From contig OZ035961.1 of assembly GCA_964034945.1 (NCBI GenBank), positions 90,674,991 to 90,738,990 of the forward strand: 64,000 nucleotides of DNA. The letters run 5' to 3'. The DNA is from Chrysopilus asiliformis. Its lineage: Eukaryota > Arthropoda > Insecta > Diptera > Rhagionidae. Both the position numbers and the translations under genes were made by a program. Under the pieces are notes generated by a model, which searched no databases, had not been told where the DNA came from, and saw only the letters and a list, made by a program, of their open reading frames with translations. Below are positions 13,001 through 26,007 of the stretch, one piece after another. The stretch's first letter is position 1. Each line of letters starts with the position of its first letter.

Positions 13001-16000
13001 TGTTATGTCCTTGTTGGAAGACCCGATATAACGGGATTTTTTCCCATATGCAATTGCTTGAATTTTGAGAAAATCTTTCAAAAAAAAAAACCGATTGTTT
13101 TTTTCAAAGTGATGAGTAATAACTAGCGTTTTGATCTGATAATAATTCTCTATTTGAATATTTTATTATATTTTGGCATAAAAATAAGTTTATGTGAATT
13201 CTTTCCAAAAAATTTAAAAGGAATTCATCTCAGATGTAATTCAAACAGTTGTGTGTGAATAACTGAGAAGAGAATTGCAGAACGTTATCCAGGATACGAG
13301 TTTTTATTTCATCCGACAAACTTTAAGGCACTTTTTCTGTTATTTAACATGAATTTGGTTTATATCTATTTAAGATGGCCTTTCCTTTCTCAAATTATTT
13401 AACCTCTCGTCTATTCAACTATAGTAGATGATCATGTTTTCATTTTCTTCCTCGTACATCATTTATTATTTTCATGGTTCTTATCCTTCATTCAGTTATA
13501 TGTACTCATCGTGATATTTTGCATATTCTAGATACAATTTAACACCGGGCAGATCGTCATGAACGGATAGAAGAGTCGGACCGGATGGATATATGGACGG
13601 ACAATGACGTTCGCTGTTTTGCGGCTAAAATATATTCTGGATCCCCGAGTCTACTTGCAAAAAGAAGGAAAATAAATTGTCGTAGGAAAATACAAAATCA
13701 TCCTTTGGAATCCTTAATGCTATGCATGGGCGGATAGAGGTACCACATTGACATGCATATCTACTCTAATTGAGTATGTAATCTGTGGACTATATGGAAG
13801 CCCGGTGGCATAAAAAAGGAAACGAAAAAAATTAGGATAATAATAATAACGGAAAAACTAACAACATTAACGTCACTTCAACAATATTGTTGAGCTTTAA
13901 GGATAAGAAACAAGTCGGCCAGGAATGGACTGGAGTATAAAATAATATCAACAAAAAAATACTCGTAAGTAAGAAATGGTCGAAGGACAATGAAACGACT
14001 TATGAACTATGCTTAGTCTATTTTTAGACAATTCTCTATCGGATTATCCACATTTAGCTCCTTGAATACCTCATTGTCGTCGTGTTGGGTTTTTGTTTTT
14101 CATACCATATATTCAGCCATATATGCAGAGTGATTTGCACTGCCATTATGTGAAATTGTGCCGTTCCTTTTACTGAAAGTTGTATCTGTTTTGTTTTGTG
14201 CCTGGGTCTGTTTTGGTCACCAAAGTCGATATTTATTGTATCTTTATATCTTTTTCTTTAAAAAAAAAGAAAATAATTTGTAAAAGCATCAACATGAATG
14301 AATTTTTTGCGAAAATTTCTTGAAAAAATCCTGAATTTCCGACCTTTTATTCCAAATCATGCTTTATGGACAAAAATGTCATTAACATTTTCGAAACTGG
14401 GATTGGAAGACATGAGTTAGACCATCAAATCCTTCTAAAAACACTCTTTAGAATTTTTTAAAACCTTACAAATGCAAAATTTTTTTTAGGGCTATCCATA
14501 AAATACATTCTGCTAATTTTCGGCCATTCTAACCCACCCCCTCTTCGTCACGCGTTTCGCAATTTTTTGTGTAGTGTTTAGTACCGCTGTCATCTTACCG
14601 CAGATCCGCAGACAAAAAGTGTGACGTATTTTAAGGACAGCATCTTAAAGAAAAAAAAATGCTCGACATTCTTTTCTTTATACACCAAAATATATTTTTG
14701 CAAAGTAACAAAACTCATATAGCACGAATTGGCAATAATAAACTCATCTCCTGTGGTTTTGAGCGTACAAAAGGATAACGTCTTTATTCTGATCTTCCTT
14801 CTGTGTCATCGTAGCCGTTTTTTTTTTGTTTTGTTATTGAATGATTTTCTATGTTTATTTTTTCTTCATTTTCCGTCTGTGTCAACTCACAGCAAGCTCA
14901 TTCGGAAGAATTCATTCTCTCATTTTCGTCCTCCGGCGAACGGATTGTGGTTCACATCAAAGTTTCCGTTCATTTTGCTGTTAACGTCCACACATTCGCA
15001 GCCGATGTGTGGTTTCATCCGCACAGAACGGACATCCGGCTGCTAGGGTGGAAAACAACGTCCGATGTTTAAATTTTGTCCACATTTTCTGCTGTCGACT
15101 GAGCCGGTAAAGAACTCGACGTGTGGATGGAATTATGTAACATGAGCCCTTAAGAGATCGCTTACGAGCTGATGGCATTACAGGGAAATTAATTGCTTCA
15201 GAACATAATGGGGCGATGGTGGTGACGAAGGATATACAGGGGCTTAATGGGGAATACAGGAATCACTGATGATTTCCCGTGTCGGCATAGCAGCCGATAG
15301 GACCGTTGCGGCCGGGCAACGCTACCTTCACCCTCGTGTATATGCCCTGTAGGAAGAAAAAAGAATTGGGAAAGGGGTTGGGGGGAAGCTGTTCCACATT
15401 AGCTTCTCATTTTCCTTTTTGGCGTCATTTGGATTTATAGCCCCGGAGTGTTTGCCCAGTAGAAACACTACAACAACAATAATAATAACAATTCTCGCAA
15501 CTTGACGACGTCCAACAACAAAATGCGTCGCGTATGACGTCAGCTGAGCAGAAAAACAGACAAGTATGTTATACATATTTATCTAAGTAGCATTAATATA
15601 TACAGGAGACAACATCACCGACAACAATACGACCAAGAATATAACAAATTGTTTATTTTTCTATTCTGCTGGAGGTTCTGGATAATACGACGAGCATAGT
15701 CTCATAATGTCCTTTTTCCATGTCCTTGTTCTTCTCCTCCTAGTATATATGCTCAAACCAATATATAAGAATAACAGTTTTAGTGGCGGAGAAGAGAAGA
15801 AAGCACTCATAGCGGTCGAGGAGGATATCATGTAATGATGGGAGTGTTGTTAACCAATAAAGTCAAGGAACAAAAAGGACAAAAGGACAGATAACCGGAT
15901 ATAATATCCTTGGACGAGATGTTCAAGTATCATAAATGAAAGGTAAAAAAATGAAAATCGTATGAACTTATAATCTCTCTGATGGTAGTTTTTTTTCCTG

Positions 16001-19000
16001 TTTCACTGCAACGCTCAGTTGCATGTGTGTTTTGTTGGAAGGAGGTCATGGGGGTGGTGAATGTCATGGAGATTTGTTCTTCTATTTGTATGATTGACTG
16101 TGATATCCTAGATAGTGGTATCACCGCAATTTTCGTTATGGCGAAAAAAATCGAATGTGGTGACAGAAATTGAGACATAAATCCGTCATTTGTTATTAGA
16201 TGAATGAGGTGTCATATGACAGGTGATATGTTTTCATTTTTGTGATAATTGCAGATTTCGAGGAAGTTCCTTTTTGTCTGGAGAGAAAATTAATTTTGAT
16301 TATTGATAAGTACACGGTAAAAAATCTTGGATTAAATTCTAATCAAAATTGGTTTACACTAGACCAGCGCTCTGAAGCCATGTGCACCAAGGGCATTTTC
16401 GCAGCTCAAATTGCCCTCTTATCCATCGATTCTTCATGCTACCCGTTTCATTCTGGCTTGTACGAAAACTGCATACATATGCAAATGAAAGAAATAATCT
16501 GTTTCACTTTGCATATAACCCGTTCTGCTTCCACTTGTGCATTTTGCATATCATGGAGCTTTGCTGAGTTCTAAGCAAGGCCATTTATGCGAGAGATTTT
16601 TATTAGCTCAGTTGTCATTAGGACATTGACTGAAGCGGTGGTGTATTTCGCGTTGCGAAACGTAGCGAAAAAATTAACACTGCTAAAAATCATAAAGCGT
16701 ATTGTCTCAAAAGACGACACGAGTTTTGGACATGAGTGTTTCTTTTTTCGGTTTGATAAAACAATGCAATGTTTAATATGATTTCAGGGAATTAAAACAA
16801 CAAAAAATACGATTTAAATAGGCGTTTTCCTAAAACAACAAAAAATACGATTTAAATAGGCGATAGGCGTAACTCCATAAAATATCAATTGATCAAATGA
16901 ATGTTTTTGATTTTAATAATTTCATTTTTATTTTCCGATTGTGATTCGGAAATTTAACATAAAATTTTTTCTTTGTCAAACCTATTTTTAACGTAAAGTA
17001 AAACAATTAACAGTGTGTCAAAACCAAAAATAACGAAAAAGAGCTTTCAACAAAGTTTGAACTAGGCTCGGAGATCAAGCCATATAAACAAGTAAATCGC
17101 TTGTCAGTGGTAGTGGATGCCCAAGAACTTTCAAAGCTTTCCTGGCCCTGCACTAGACCTATACGTAATCCAATGCCAAATTCTAATCCAATAGTATGGA
17201 TTAAATTTTTTTTAAAAATGATTTTCGGTTTGATTTACTATTAAAGTCCATAATTTTGATTAATTATATTAAAAGTATTTAAGTTCAATATATAATAAAA
17301 AATAATTAAAATATGATGGCAAAAAAGACAAAAATATTTTTTATAATTCACAAGCACTAAATTCTAATCCAGAATTGTATTAAAAATTCGTCAATATAGT
17401 TTTTGGATTAAGAAGTACTCCAGGATTTTTTGTCGTGTAAAGTCCGACCGAAGGACAGTTTTCGAAGATTTGCATAAATCCGGACATGAAGGTTTTTCGT
17501 AAGAGGAAAGCAATTGCGGTTCTAATAAAATATTTTTTTTGTCATTAAAAATAATAGAAATATTTGAAAATTTACAGAACCAATTATTGATCCCATCAAT
17601 AATAAAGACAATTTTGCTAACATTATGGAAAACTTTTTTTCTTTTTGATATCTTAAAAATTAGCATAATCACTCAACTGAAAACAAAAAACTTTTACACT
17701 CAGAAAAATTGAGTAAAAGCTGTTGACTTGCATACTGCGTAGTTGATACTTGGTAGCCTATGCTAGGTGAGCATTCACCTGCGCTTGGAAAAGTAAAAAA
17801 CTGTCGACCTGTGGCGGGAGAAATTCAAAAATTAAGCCTGTAGCAAGGAAAGTAGGGCCATAGAGAAGTAAAACAGACAGAGAAACAATTGGGACAACAG
17901 TTTCTGTGGTACTTATTTTGCATGCCGTGCTTCACCCCCCCCCCCCCCCCCCTATCGAGCAAAGCTCGATTTATACACAAACGGTGAAATTCAAGCGGTT
18001 TACAAAAATCGGAGATTCCTACAACCGAACGTCCCAAAAAAAACATGCTAGGAAAGCATATTTACGCATTTAATGAAATTAAGATTTTTTTTGACATTTG
18101 TTATTTATAAATAAGAACCATATTTATTTTTTTCTTGTGCATAATTCGAGCATTACATAAACCGACCTTCAACTATGTGTGCACTGGGTAAAAATTCGTT
18201 GAAAATATGCGCCGCAGGCGAAAAATTGTAAGTTATCTACGGCAATTCCCAACCTATGCAGGGTATGATTTGTATATTTCGTAATTGTAGAATCCGGGAT
18301 AAAATTTAGACTCTGTTACACCGGGACGACGTGCCTGAATTCGGGACTATCGCGGCCAGTTCGGGAAGTATGGTTACTCTACGTAGAAGGCTGATGGCTA
18401 TCTTATTTTAAGGGTAGTGAGCCCTTCGATCGTCTAAAAAATACATCTAGAAATATTGAAAAAAATACTAAAAGGATAATGAAAAAAATGTCATTTTATG
18501 ACTTCAACGCTTTCTAATGCTACATTTACACGAATGACAAATTTGTCATTTTTTTCTTGTCATTATGTTAATTCCCGTGTAAATGGCATAATTTTTGTAA
18601 TTTTTTCTGTCAGAAAATGTCAATCTCTCATAAAAGAATGAACTTGTCCATTCTTTTATGTCAGATTGTCATTCGTGCAAACGCAATATTAGTTATGACA
18701 ACTTTAGTATTCAACTTTTGTCATAACTAATATTGCGTTTGCACGAATGACAATCTGGCATAAAAGAATGGACAAGTTCATTCTTTTATGAGAGATTGAC
18801 ATTTTCTGACAGAAAAAATTACAAAAATTATGCCATTTACACGGGAATTAACATAATGACAAGAAAAAAATGACAAATTTGTCATTCGTGTAAATGTAGC
18901 ATAACTCTTAAATTGATCGATCTAGGCAAAATTCACTTAAGGGACAATTGTAGTAGCCCGTTAAATTTAATACAAATTATGTGTCAACATTTTTCTTCGT

Positions 19001-22000
19001 AACATGCACTAGAAAGGAGATATTTGTCTTTTACCGTCATCCGCTATCTTTTATCGATATCGAGATATTTGCATTAAAACTTGAAAAATTAAAGTTTTTC
19101 GAATTGCTTGCAAATTAAAGAATAAAAAAGATGTTCTCTACATTTTTGCGTTTCACTGTAATTCGATAAATATATCCATAATCGAGATATTTTCAATTTT
19201 GCCTTTCACTGTAAATCGGTCAAATATTACCATAATCGAGATATTTCAGATTTTGTAAAAAAAACGATGTTTTTTATCTAAACTAATATTATACTTGTCG
19301 GGTTTTAGTGTAAATTGCGCAGTGACGAAGATTTTGTATAAGAAAGTCAAGGGACGTTCACATTACATATTTTAAATTGAAGTTTAGGTAAAAATTTCAA
19401 TTGATCACGAAAAAAAAAATATTTTATCCAAAAATTTCTTGTATAAAATATTGCAAAATTAATTGGTTAAGGGATGGAATCGCGTAAGGTGACAAGTGAT
19501 TGTCACTATCACCTGTCTATTGTTTGCACCGTAGTAAGATGGAAACTAACCAAATTTCGGTCAAAGTTTTCTGGTGAAAAACGTTAGCTACAAGAATACC
19601 ATCACATTGTGATTTCATTTTGATTAAAACTTCTATACTAACAATTTCCGAAAAAAGCTGACGGGTGGCAGACACTATCACTTACCACCGTAGGCGATTC
19701 CGTTCAAAATTTGTTATTTTATCAAATTTGTGATTCTTTTTTTATAGTGTAACACTTTTTATATTTAATTTTCTACTTGGAAAAGCAATAAATAAAATGT
19801 TCATCCATATTTTCACGAAAATTTGAAAAATCTGCTAAATCAGATATTAGTTGTGCTTCGGCATTAAAGGGTCTTCCCCTAAACTCTGGCTGGCAGTATA
19901 AAAAATAAAAAATAAAAAACATTTTAAAATAATTTCCGTTACGCTGAAAATATCGTTGAAATTAAATTTTATATTGGAAAATTCCGTTTGAAATTAAATT
20001 TTCCCTGGGAAATATATATTAATACAATTTCCAAGAAAACCGGGATCGGTTAAAGAGCAACTTCTCGCAAATGTTCAATTTGTTGGCTAGATGAAAAACG
20101 AATTTTCCAATTTTCCTCGTTAAATGTTTGACGATGGTGTACGTAACCGTATCTAAGCCACAGTCACATTGCTACAACTTTAACTGTAAAAATTTGTACG
20201 AAATTTTCACAGAACCCACTGGATGTACATTTCTAGACGTAAGAGAATGGACAAATTGAAATTTCCCTCAAAATAGCTCAGTTTCGACCGAGGTAACTTC
20301 ATTTAATAATTTTCTTTAGTCCTGTTTGGAATTTTTCAGTAGCACAACAATTTCGAAATACAGCAGACCACAAGCAAGTAACTTTATAGAAGCAGAATCC
20401 ACAGGAATGTACGCTCCGTTCTGGGAAGTGGGAGGGGGAGGGTTTGAAAAATCCTGAAACATTTCTATGTTAGACAAATGTTCAGCATAACCAGTAAACA
20501 GTCAGTCACATGAATTTACTCACCCCATCGGGAACGAATCTTGGCGATGATTGCGGAGAGCAGAACTCCTGTAGAACCTCCTGAAGTTTTCTCGTCGAGT
20601 CTGAAAATATGCAAAATGAAAAAATTTAATTTTAGTTTAGCAAAATACATATTAGTATAAAACATAACGTCAGACTAAAATTTTTTGGGGCTGAAATGTT
20701 ATTCTAAGTGCAACATGTGTACAGTGGGTGCAAACATTTCCACCCTAAAGAACAGCTCGAGTTGAAATTGTTGGACTTTCAATATGTTCTTGTGATTTTA
20801 TGGATGTATGTTCGTTTATGGCTCCCTAAGGGATGTATATTTCGGGATACAAAACTACTGCATGCTTTATGCAACTAAAACATTGCGCTTTTGTAGTCTT
20901 TGTTTCATTGATTTGAATAAAATGCTGTTAAGTGACCACACCAATTTATTAATAGAACTCCGCACAAACTTCTACCGTATGACCAACTTTATGCATTCAG
21001 TATAATTACTTTTAAGCTATTAATTGTATAATAGTGAAACGTTACGAGTATGAGTGGAAGAAAATAATCGAATATTCACTCATATTATTATGAACGTAAT
21101 AACACTTAATAATAATATGCAAATGCCAGCAAATGTGTGTTTATGTTCGTGACCATTGAGTACGTTTTGTGGTGGATTATTTCCAGGAAAAAAGGCTGGT
21201 AAGGTGTGACTGTTTGAATAATTGAATAATATTCACTAAATTTTTAAAGTTGGTAAAACTATGGCTTTAATATGTTTAATTACAGCAAATTCAATTGATT
21301 TTTTTTTATTTTTATAAATATTTTTCCTTTATTCCCTATATCCAAATTGTTCTATGTCTTTTGGAACAAAATACTTGTAAAAAGTGATTTTTAAGTTTCA
21401 AAAGGTGTGAAATCAAGAATAAAAAATGTTAATTTTAGTTTAAAATCTACTAATAAAGTTTAATATGAGTCCTTCCTAAATTGACCTACAGTTTTACATT
21501 AATTGCAAATCATTGATGAATTGCAACATTTGTAAGGTTTTGTTGTAACCCATCAATACCAGGGCTCGTGAGGCAGTCTCGACCAGGGGTGAATCAAGGC
21601 TTTAGGACGCCCTGGGCAACGGCTTGTGAGAGGGGGAGGTTGAATGTTCGAAACTTTTTGATAAACTACCACCGAGATTTCTTGCATGTCTTCCCTTTGA
21701 GCAATTTTGATCCCTTTCTAAAGGAAATTGTTTTTAGAAATCATCACAAAAACTTATTTTTCAATCTAATGCACAGAAAATCTTCCAAAATTTAAAAACA
21801 TAACTAAAGCCAACAGACGGACGGACGGACATGCTAAATTCAACTTTTTTTTATCATTCTAAACACACTGGTGTAATTCATTTTTGGGTGTGATGACGGG
21901 ATCTTGGCGTTACAAACGGTAAGGCAAAGTTAATATACCCTTTGGTTTCACCATACGGGTATAATTAAGTTTTAAATAACAATTTTTTGAAAGACAAATA

Positions 22001-25000
22001 CGTTTCATCTATGATTACAAAGAATAACAAAAACTATTGCGCCGCAGGTGAAATTTTTCTTAACCCATTATATCGGAGTTATAGTCTGACTGCGTAGCCA
22101 TTTGAGCTACATTGCCTTATTTTCAGAGATGCAAACCAAAAGTTTTCTGAGAATGGTTCGGTTTTGGTTCAAGGGTGAATAGAATTTCTGGATTTTGTTT
22201 TCTGAAATTTCAAAATTTGGGTCTGGTTTTGGTTTTGGTTCCTAAAATTTCAAAATTTGGATTTGGTTTTGGTTTTGATTTCTTAAATTTAAAAAATGTG
22301 GTTCCGGTTTGGTGTTGGTACGATTCGGCCATCTTTTTTAAAATTTGGTTTGGTTTTGGTTCGATTCGGTTATATTTTCATAAAATGGTTTGGTTTGGTT
22401 CTTTTTTTCAGGGTGGTTCGGTTTATGGTTTAGTTTTGGTTCACTAAAACTTTAATTCTTCAGTCGATTTTTGGTTCGCATAAAAAAAACCGGGTTACAA
22501 CTCTTCTTATTTTGCCATGCGTTCATGCCTATCTTTAAAAAAAAAAAATTGGCGAAAATCATTCTATTTCGTTCTGCTCTGTTGAAAGATATCAACACCT
22601 TCTAATTGTTCAAAATCTCCAATTTATAGTTTGTGAAACTGCACATAGCCCAGTGAGAAGAAAATTTGTTCAAAATCTGATTGTGCGGAAAAAAATTCCA
22701 CGTTTGGGATATAGTGCCAAAATATGTTCTCTATTTTTGAAAACATATTTTCAAAAAGTCTAAAATCTGTATGGTTTCTTCTAGGACTATGAAACAACAA
22801 CAGAGAAAACCTAGATTTTTAATTGGAGAAAAAAAATTCGGGAATACAATGGTTAAGTTTAGGACGATTAATTTCTGGTTTGCTCAGCTTAATCCATGCT
22901 CTCAACCAAAGAAGCGTTGACCGTCAACCATTAACACGTTGACGGTTGTCCGGTTGTCCACACGATATTTGATTGCCGAAAAACAATGAAAACACGTTTG
23001 TGGTCAATAGTTGACACAACGTGTCGAATTAACGGTACAATGATGGGTTCTGTTGACGGTCAACGTGTTTTCACTATTCTAATTAACCGTGTAGATTAGG
23101 CTTTTAGAACATTTTAGTGGGTTGTCTGTAAAAGAATGTCACGTAAATTTTTGCCATTTTGGATTCCCGTTGTCACCCTTTAATCATTCTTTTTCTCGAT
23201 TTTTGGTCAGGGGTTTTATACTCCTCTCCGGAATTTATTACGTATTTTATGGACAATCCCTTAAAACATTATTTTTTAAACGCCTTTTCACACGGGAAAA
23301 ATCCTAAAAAACCCCGAATTTTAATTACAGTTCAAAATATCCCTGGGCTTTTCCGCTTATAAATGGATACATATCCGATATTTGAGTTTCAGCTCCTTAA
23401 AGTTCTATTATTTCTCACACCAAAAAAAATTCACAGCAATTTTATTATTTTTAACATCAAAACTCAAACAAATTAAAACCCTTCAACACATTTTCTATAA
23501 AAGCAAAAAAAAAAAAGAAATTGTTTACAACACGCTAATTAAATTAAAAACCATTAGACAAGACTTTAAGTGATTGATCCCGTTTTATTCACTCAATATC
23601 AATTATAACTTTTTAAGAGGGTAAAGAAAAGCTGTTTTTCCTTTTTCAGAACAAAAAATCATTTTCAGTTTATCAAACATAAACAAAAACGTTTTAATTT
23701 AATTTGTGTATTTAATCAGCGGGAATACAATCGATTGTTGGAAATATTCGGAGAAAATCTTTAAAAGTGGGCAACAAATGAATTTTTAATCAATTTGCCC
23801 TTTTAAGAAAATCTTTCTTCGGTATTTTATTAGAAACGCGAATAAAACATCATAACACCATATCCGGAACACAGTGGCGTGCGGTGCCCATATTCTTTCG
23901 GTGCTGAGAATATTTTAAAGATACAGCAAATTTAAATAGGCATTTTCTATACCTATTCTAAAAATGTACATATTGGAAGTTAAATAAAAGGCATTTTAGT
24001 TTCTCTGAAATTAAACCAAAAAACATAGTCTATTAATAACTTAAACAAAAAAAAAAAATTCTGGATTTTCCGGTATTTCTCGTTGTTATGGGCAATTTAA
24101 TGGAAAACATTTCCACCACGATCTTTGTTTCAATCTTTCACAAAATTTCGTCGCATTTCAAGCCAAAGTGAAACTTACGACAAGCTCTTCTTGTGCTGCA
24201 GATTTATAAAAAAAATGGTTTTATTGTATATGAAATCCCAACTAGTTTTTGTTTGATTTTATTTCTGTTAAAATAATCACGAACTCTATTTGTAATTCAA
24301 TTCATCGACGAAACGAAAGGTCCTGTAAGGATAATGTAGTAATCCTTTATCTCAAATTTTCCGGAAAAAATCTCATCTTGTGGTTTTTGGGGTCGCTGAA
24401 TCCGAATCTGGCATTAAGAAGCCTGTACAGATGTCCAAAGGCAAGGATATATATTCGCAAACTAAAGACTATATAAAGGGTGATCCAATTGGAGGGACTT
24501 TTTCCAATAGGGTTGTTTTGACAGTTCTTATGTGTCAACTGGCTTGTCTATATGACGTTTGTGTTCAGTATTATTAATTGTGGAAACTTATTTCCAAAAT
24601 CAGTGTTCAGTTAGGAATTGTTATAGAGCTCTTCGTCCACATTTTGGTCGTCATAATCGTCCCACTGAACGCACTATTCGTGAAACCATCACCAAATTTC
24701 GAACTAATTTTACACTATTAGACATTCATCCATCAACTAGAGTGCGTACCGCCCGTAGTAATGAGAATATTGCTGCAGTAGCATCATCGGACCGTATTTC
24801 TTTAAAAAGGCGGAAGGAGTGCGTGTTACTGTCAATGGAGCTCGCTACAGAGCAATGATCAATGAATTTTTGTTGCCAAAAATTTAAGATATTGGTGTAG
24901 CTGACTTGTGGTTTCAACAGGATGGCGCTACATGTCATACAGCTAACGATACAATCGCTTTATTGAGGGAAACGTTCGATGAAAACATCATCTCAAGAAA

Positions 25001-25972
25001 TAGTCCTGTTAATTGGCCTCCAAGGTCGTGCGATTTGACACCTCTTGATTATTTCCTGTGGGGCCACAAGTCACTGGTTTATCCTATAATATAATACGAG
25101 GAATGTCTGTCTGCGCAAACGATCTCGAAAACCCGCCTAACGATTTTCACGAAACTTGGGGGTTAGGGATTTTCGGGGACAAGAAATCGATCTAGATAGG
25201 TCTCACCCATGAGAAAATTCCTCTTCGATACCCCTTGCCTGTTATCTTCGAATTGGGTGGTCCGATTTTAATGAAACTTTACAGTATTACTAAGGGGGCT
25301 AAGGGCTTTCGATCTTTCCACTACAAACCTGACTTTTCCCTCCCCTCGATACCCCCGGCCTGGTATCTTCGAATTGGGTGGTCCGATCTTAATGAAACTT
25401 TACAGTATTACTAAGGGGGCTAAGGGCTTTCGATTTTCCCACTACAAACCTGACTTTTCCACTACAAACCTGATGTTTTTATATAAAAAAAATCAACATT
25501 ATACCCAATTATATTCGTCATATGAAGTTTAATTATGTAAGAAAGGTATCGTCTCACCGTTAGGTGGATTAGACTGTGTTTTTCTAATATATTGCGAGTT
25601 TTTTTTCTAACAGAGGTGAGACCTATCTAGATCGATAGGTCTCACCTCTCCAAAATTTCAGCAAAAAGACGACTTTGAGGTGGCCGAGCATGGCTCGGTT
25701 TTCCTGGTACTGTTGATAAACCAGCAACAATTGACGCCTTGGAGGCCAACATTGTTCGTGTTATTCGTGACATACGGCCATCAGTGCTGGAAAAAGTGGC
25801 CCAAAATTGGACGTCCAGAATGCGCTTCGTCAAGAATAGCCGCGGCAGCCGTATGCCCGAAATCATTTTCAAATGTTAATGCCATGTATTGATCTTTCGA
25901 ATAAATTAAAATTTTTGATTAAAATTTAATTTTTTGTATTACTTTTTAAAATTTGAAGTTCTATCGGGCTTA

Positions 25973-26007
<35 letters not shown>

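Larger units (their letters stand above)
2109..20523 (-). other. Dgk intron 2 (about 18.4 kb)
   Basis: A phase 0 intron bounded by GTGAGT at 20523 and TTTTCAG at 2109. It carries several MITEs, a miniature LTR element, a mariner remnant, a 386-bp palindrome and a C18 tract. Long AT-rich stretches (about 4.9-9.3, 13.1-16.3 and 19.0-20.5 kb) hold no gene I can support. Confidence 0.8.
24477..25974 (+). mobile_element. Degenerate mariner (DD41D spacing) split by a Helitron
   Basis: Contains a mariner transposase reading frame (see the pseudogene entry) interrupted by a 626-bp Helitron at 25082-25707. The 5' limit is placed near AAGGGTGATCC and the 3' limit at GGGCTTAAACC before the C33 tract. 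I do not see convincing matching terminal inverted repeats, so ends are approximate. Confidence 0.7.

Noticed and set aside
22175..22447. 90-residue frame rich in Gly-Phe and Val-Leu repeats
   Set aside because: Translation of GGTTTTGG-type simple sequence; the homologous stretch at 57 kb is not open.
22124..22470. GGTTTTGG runs that look like telomeric sequence
   Set aside because: The units are degenerate and interspersed with AAATTTCAAAATTT, and the element is dispersed; no array of a fixed telomere unit.
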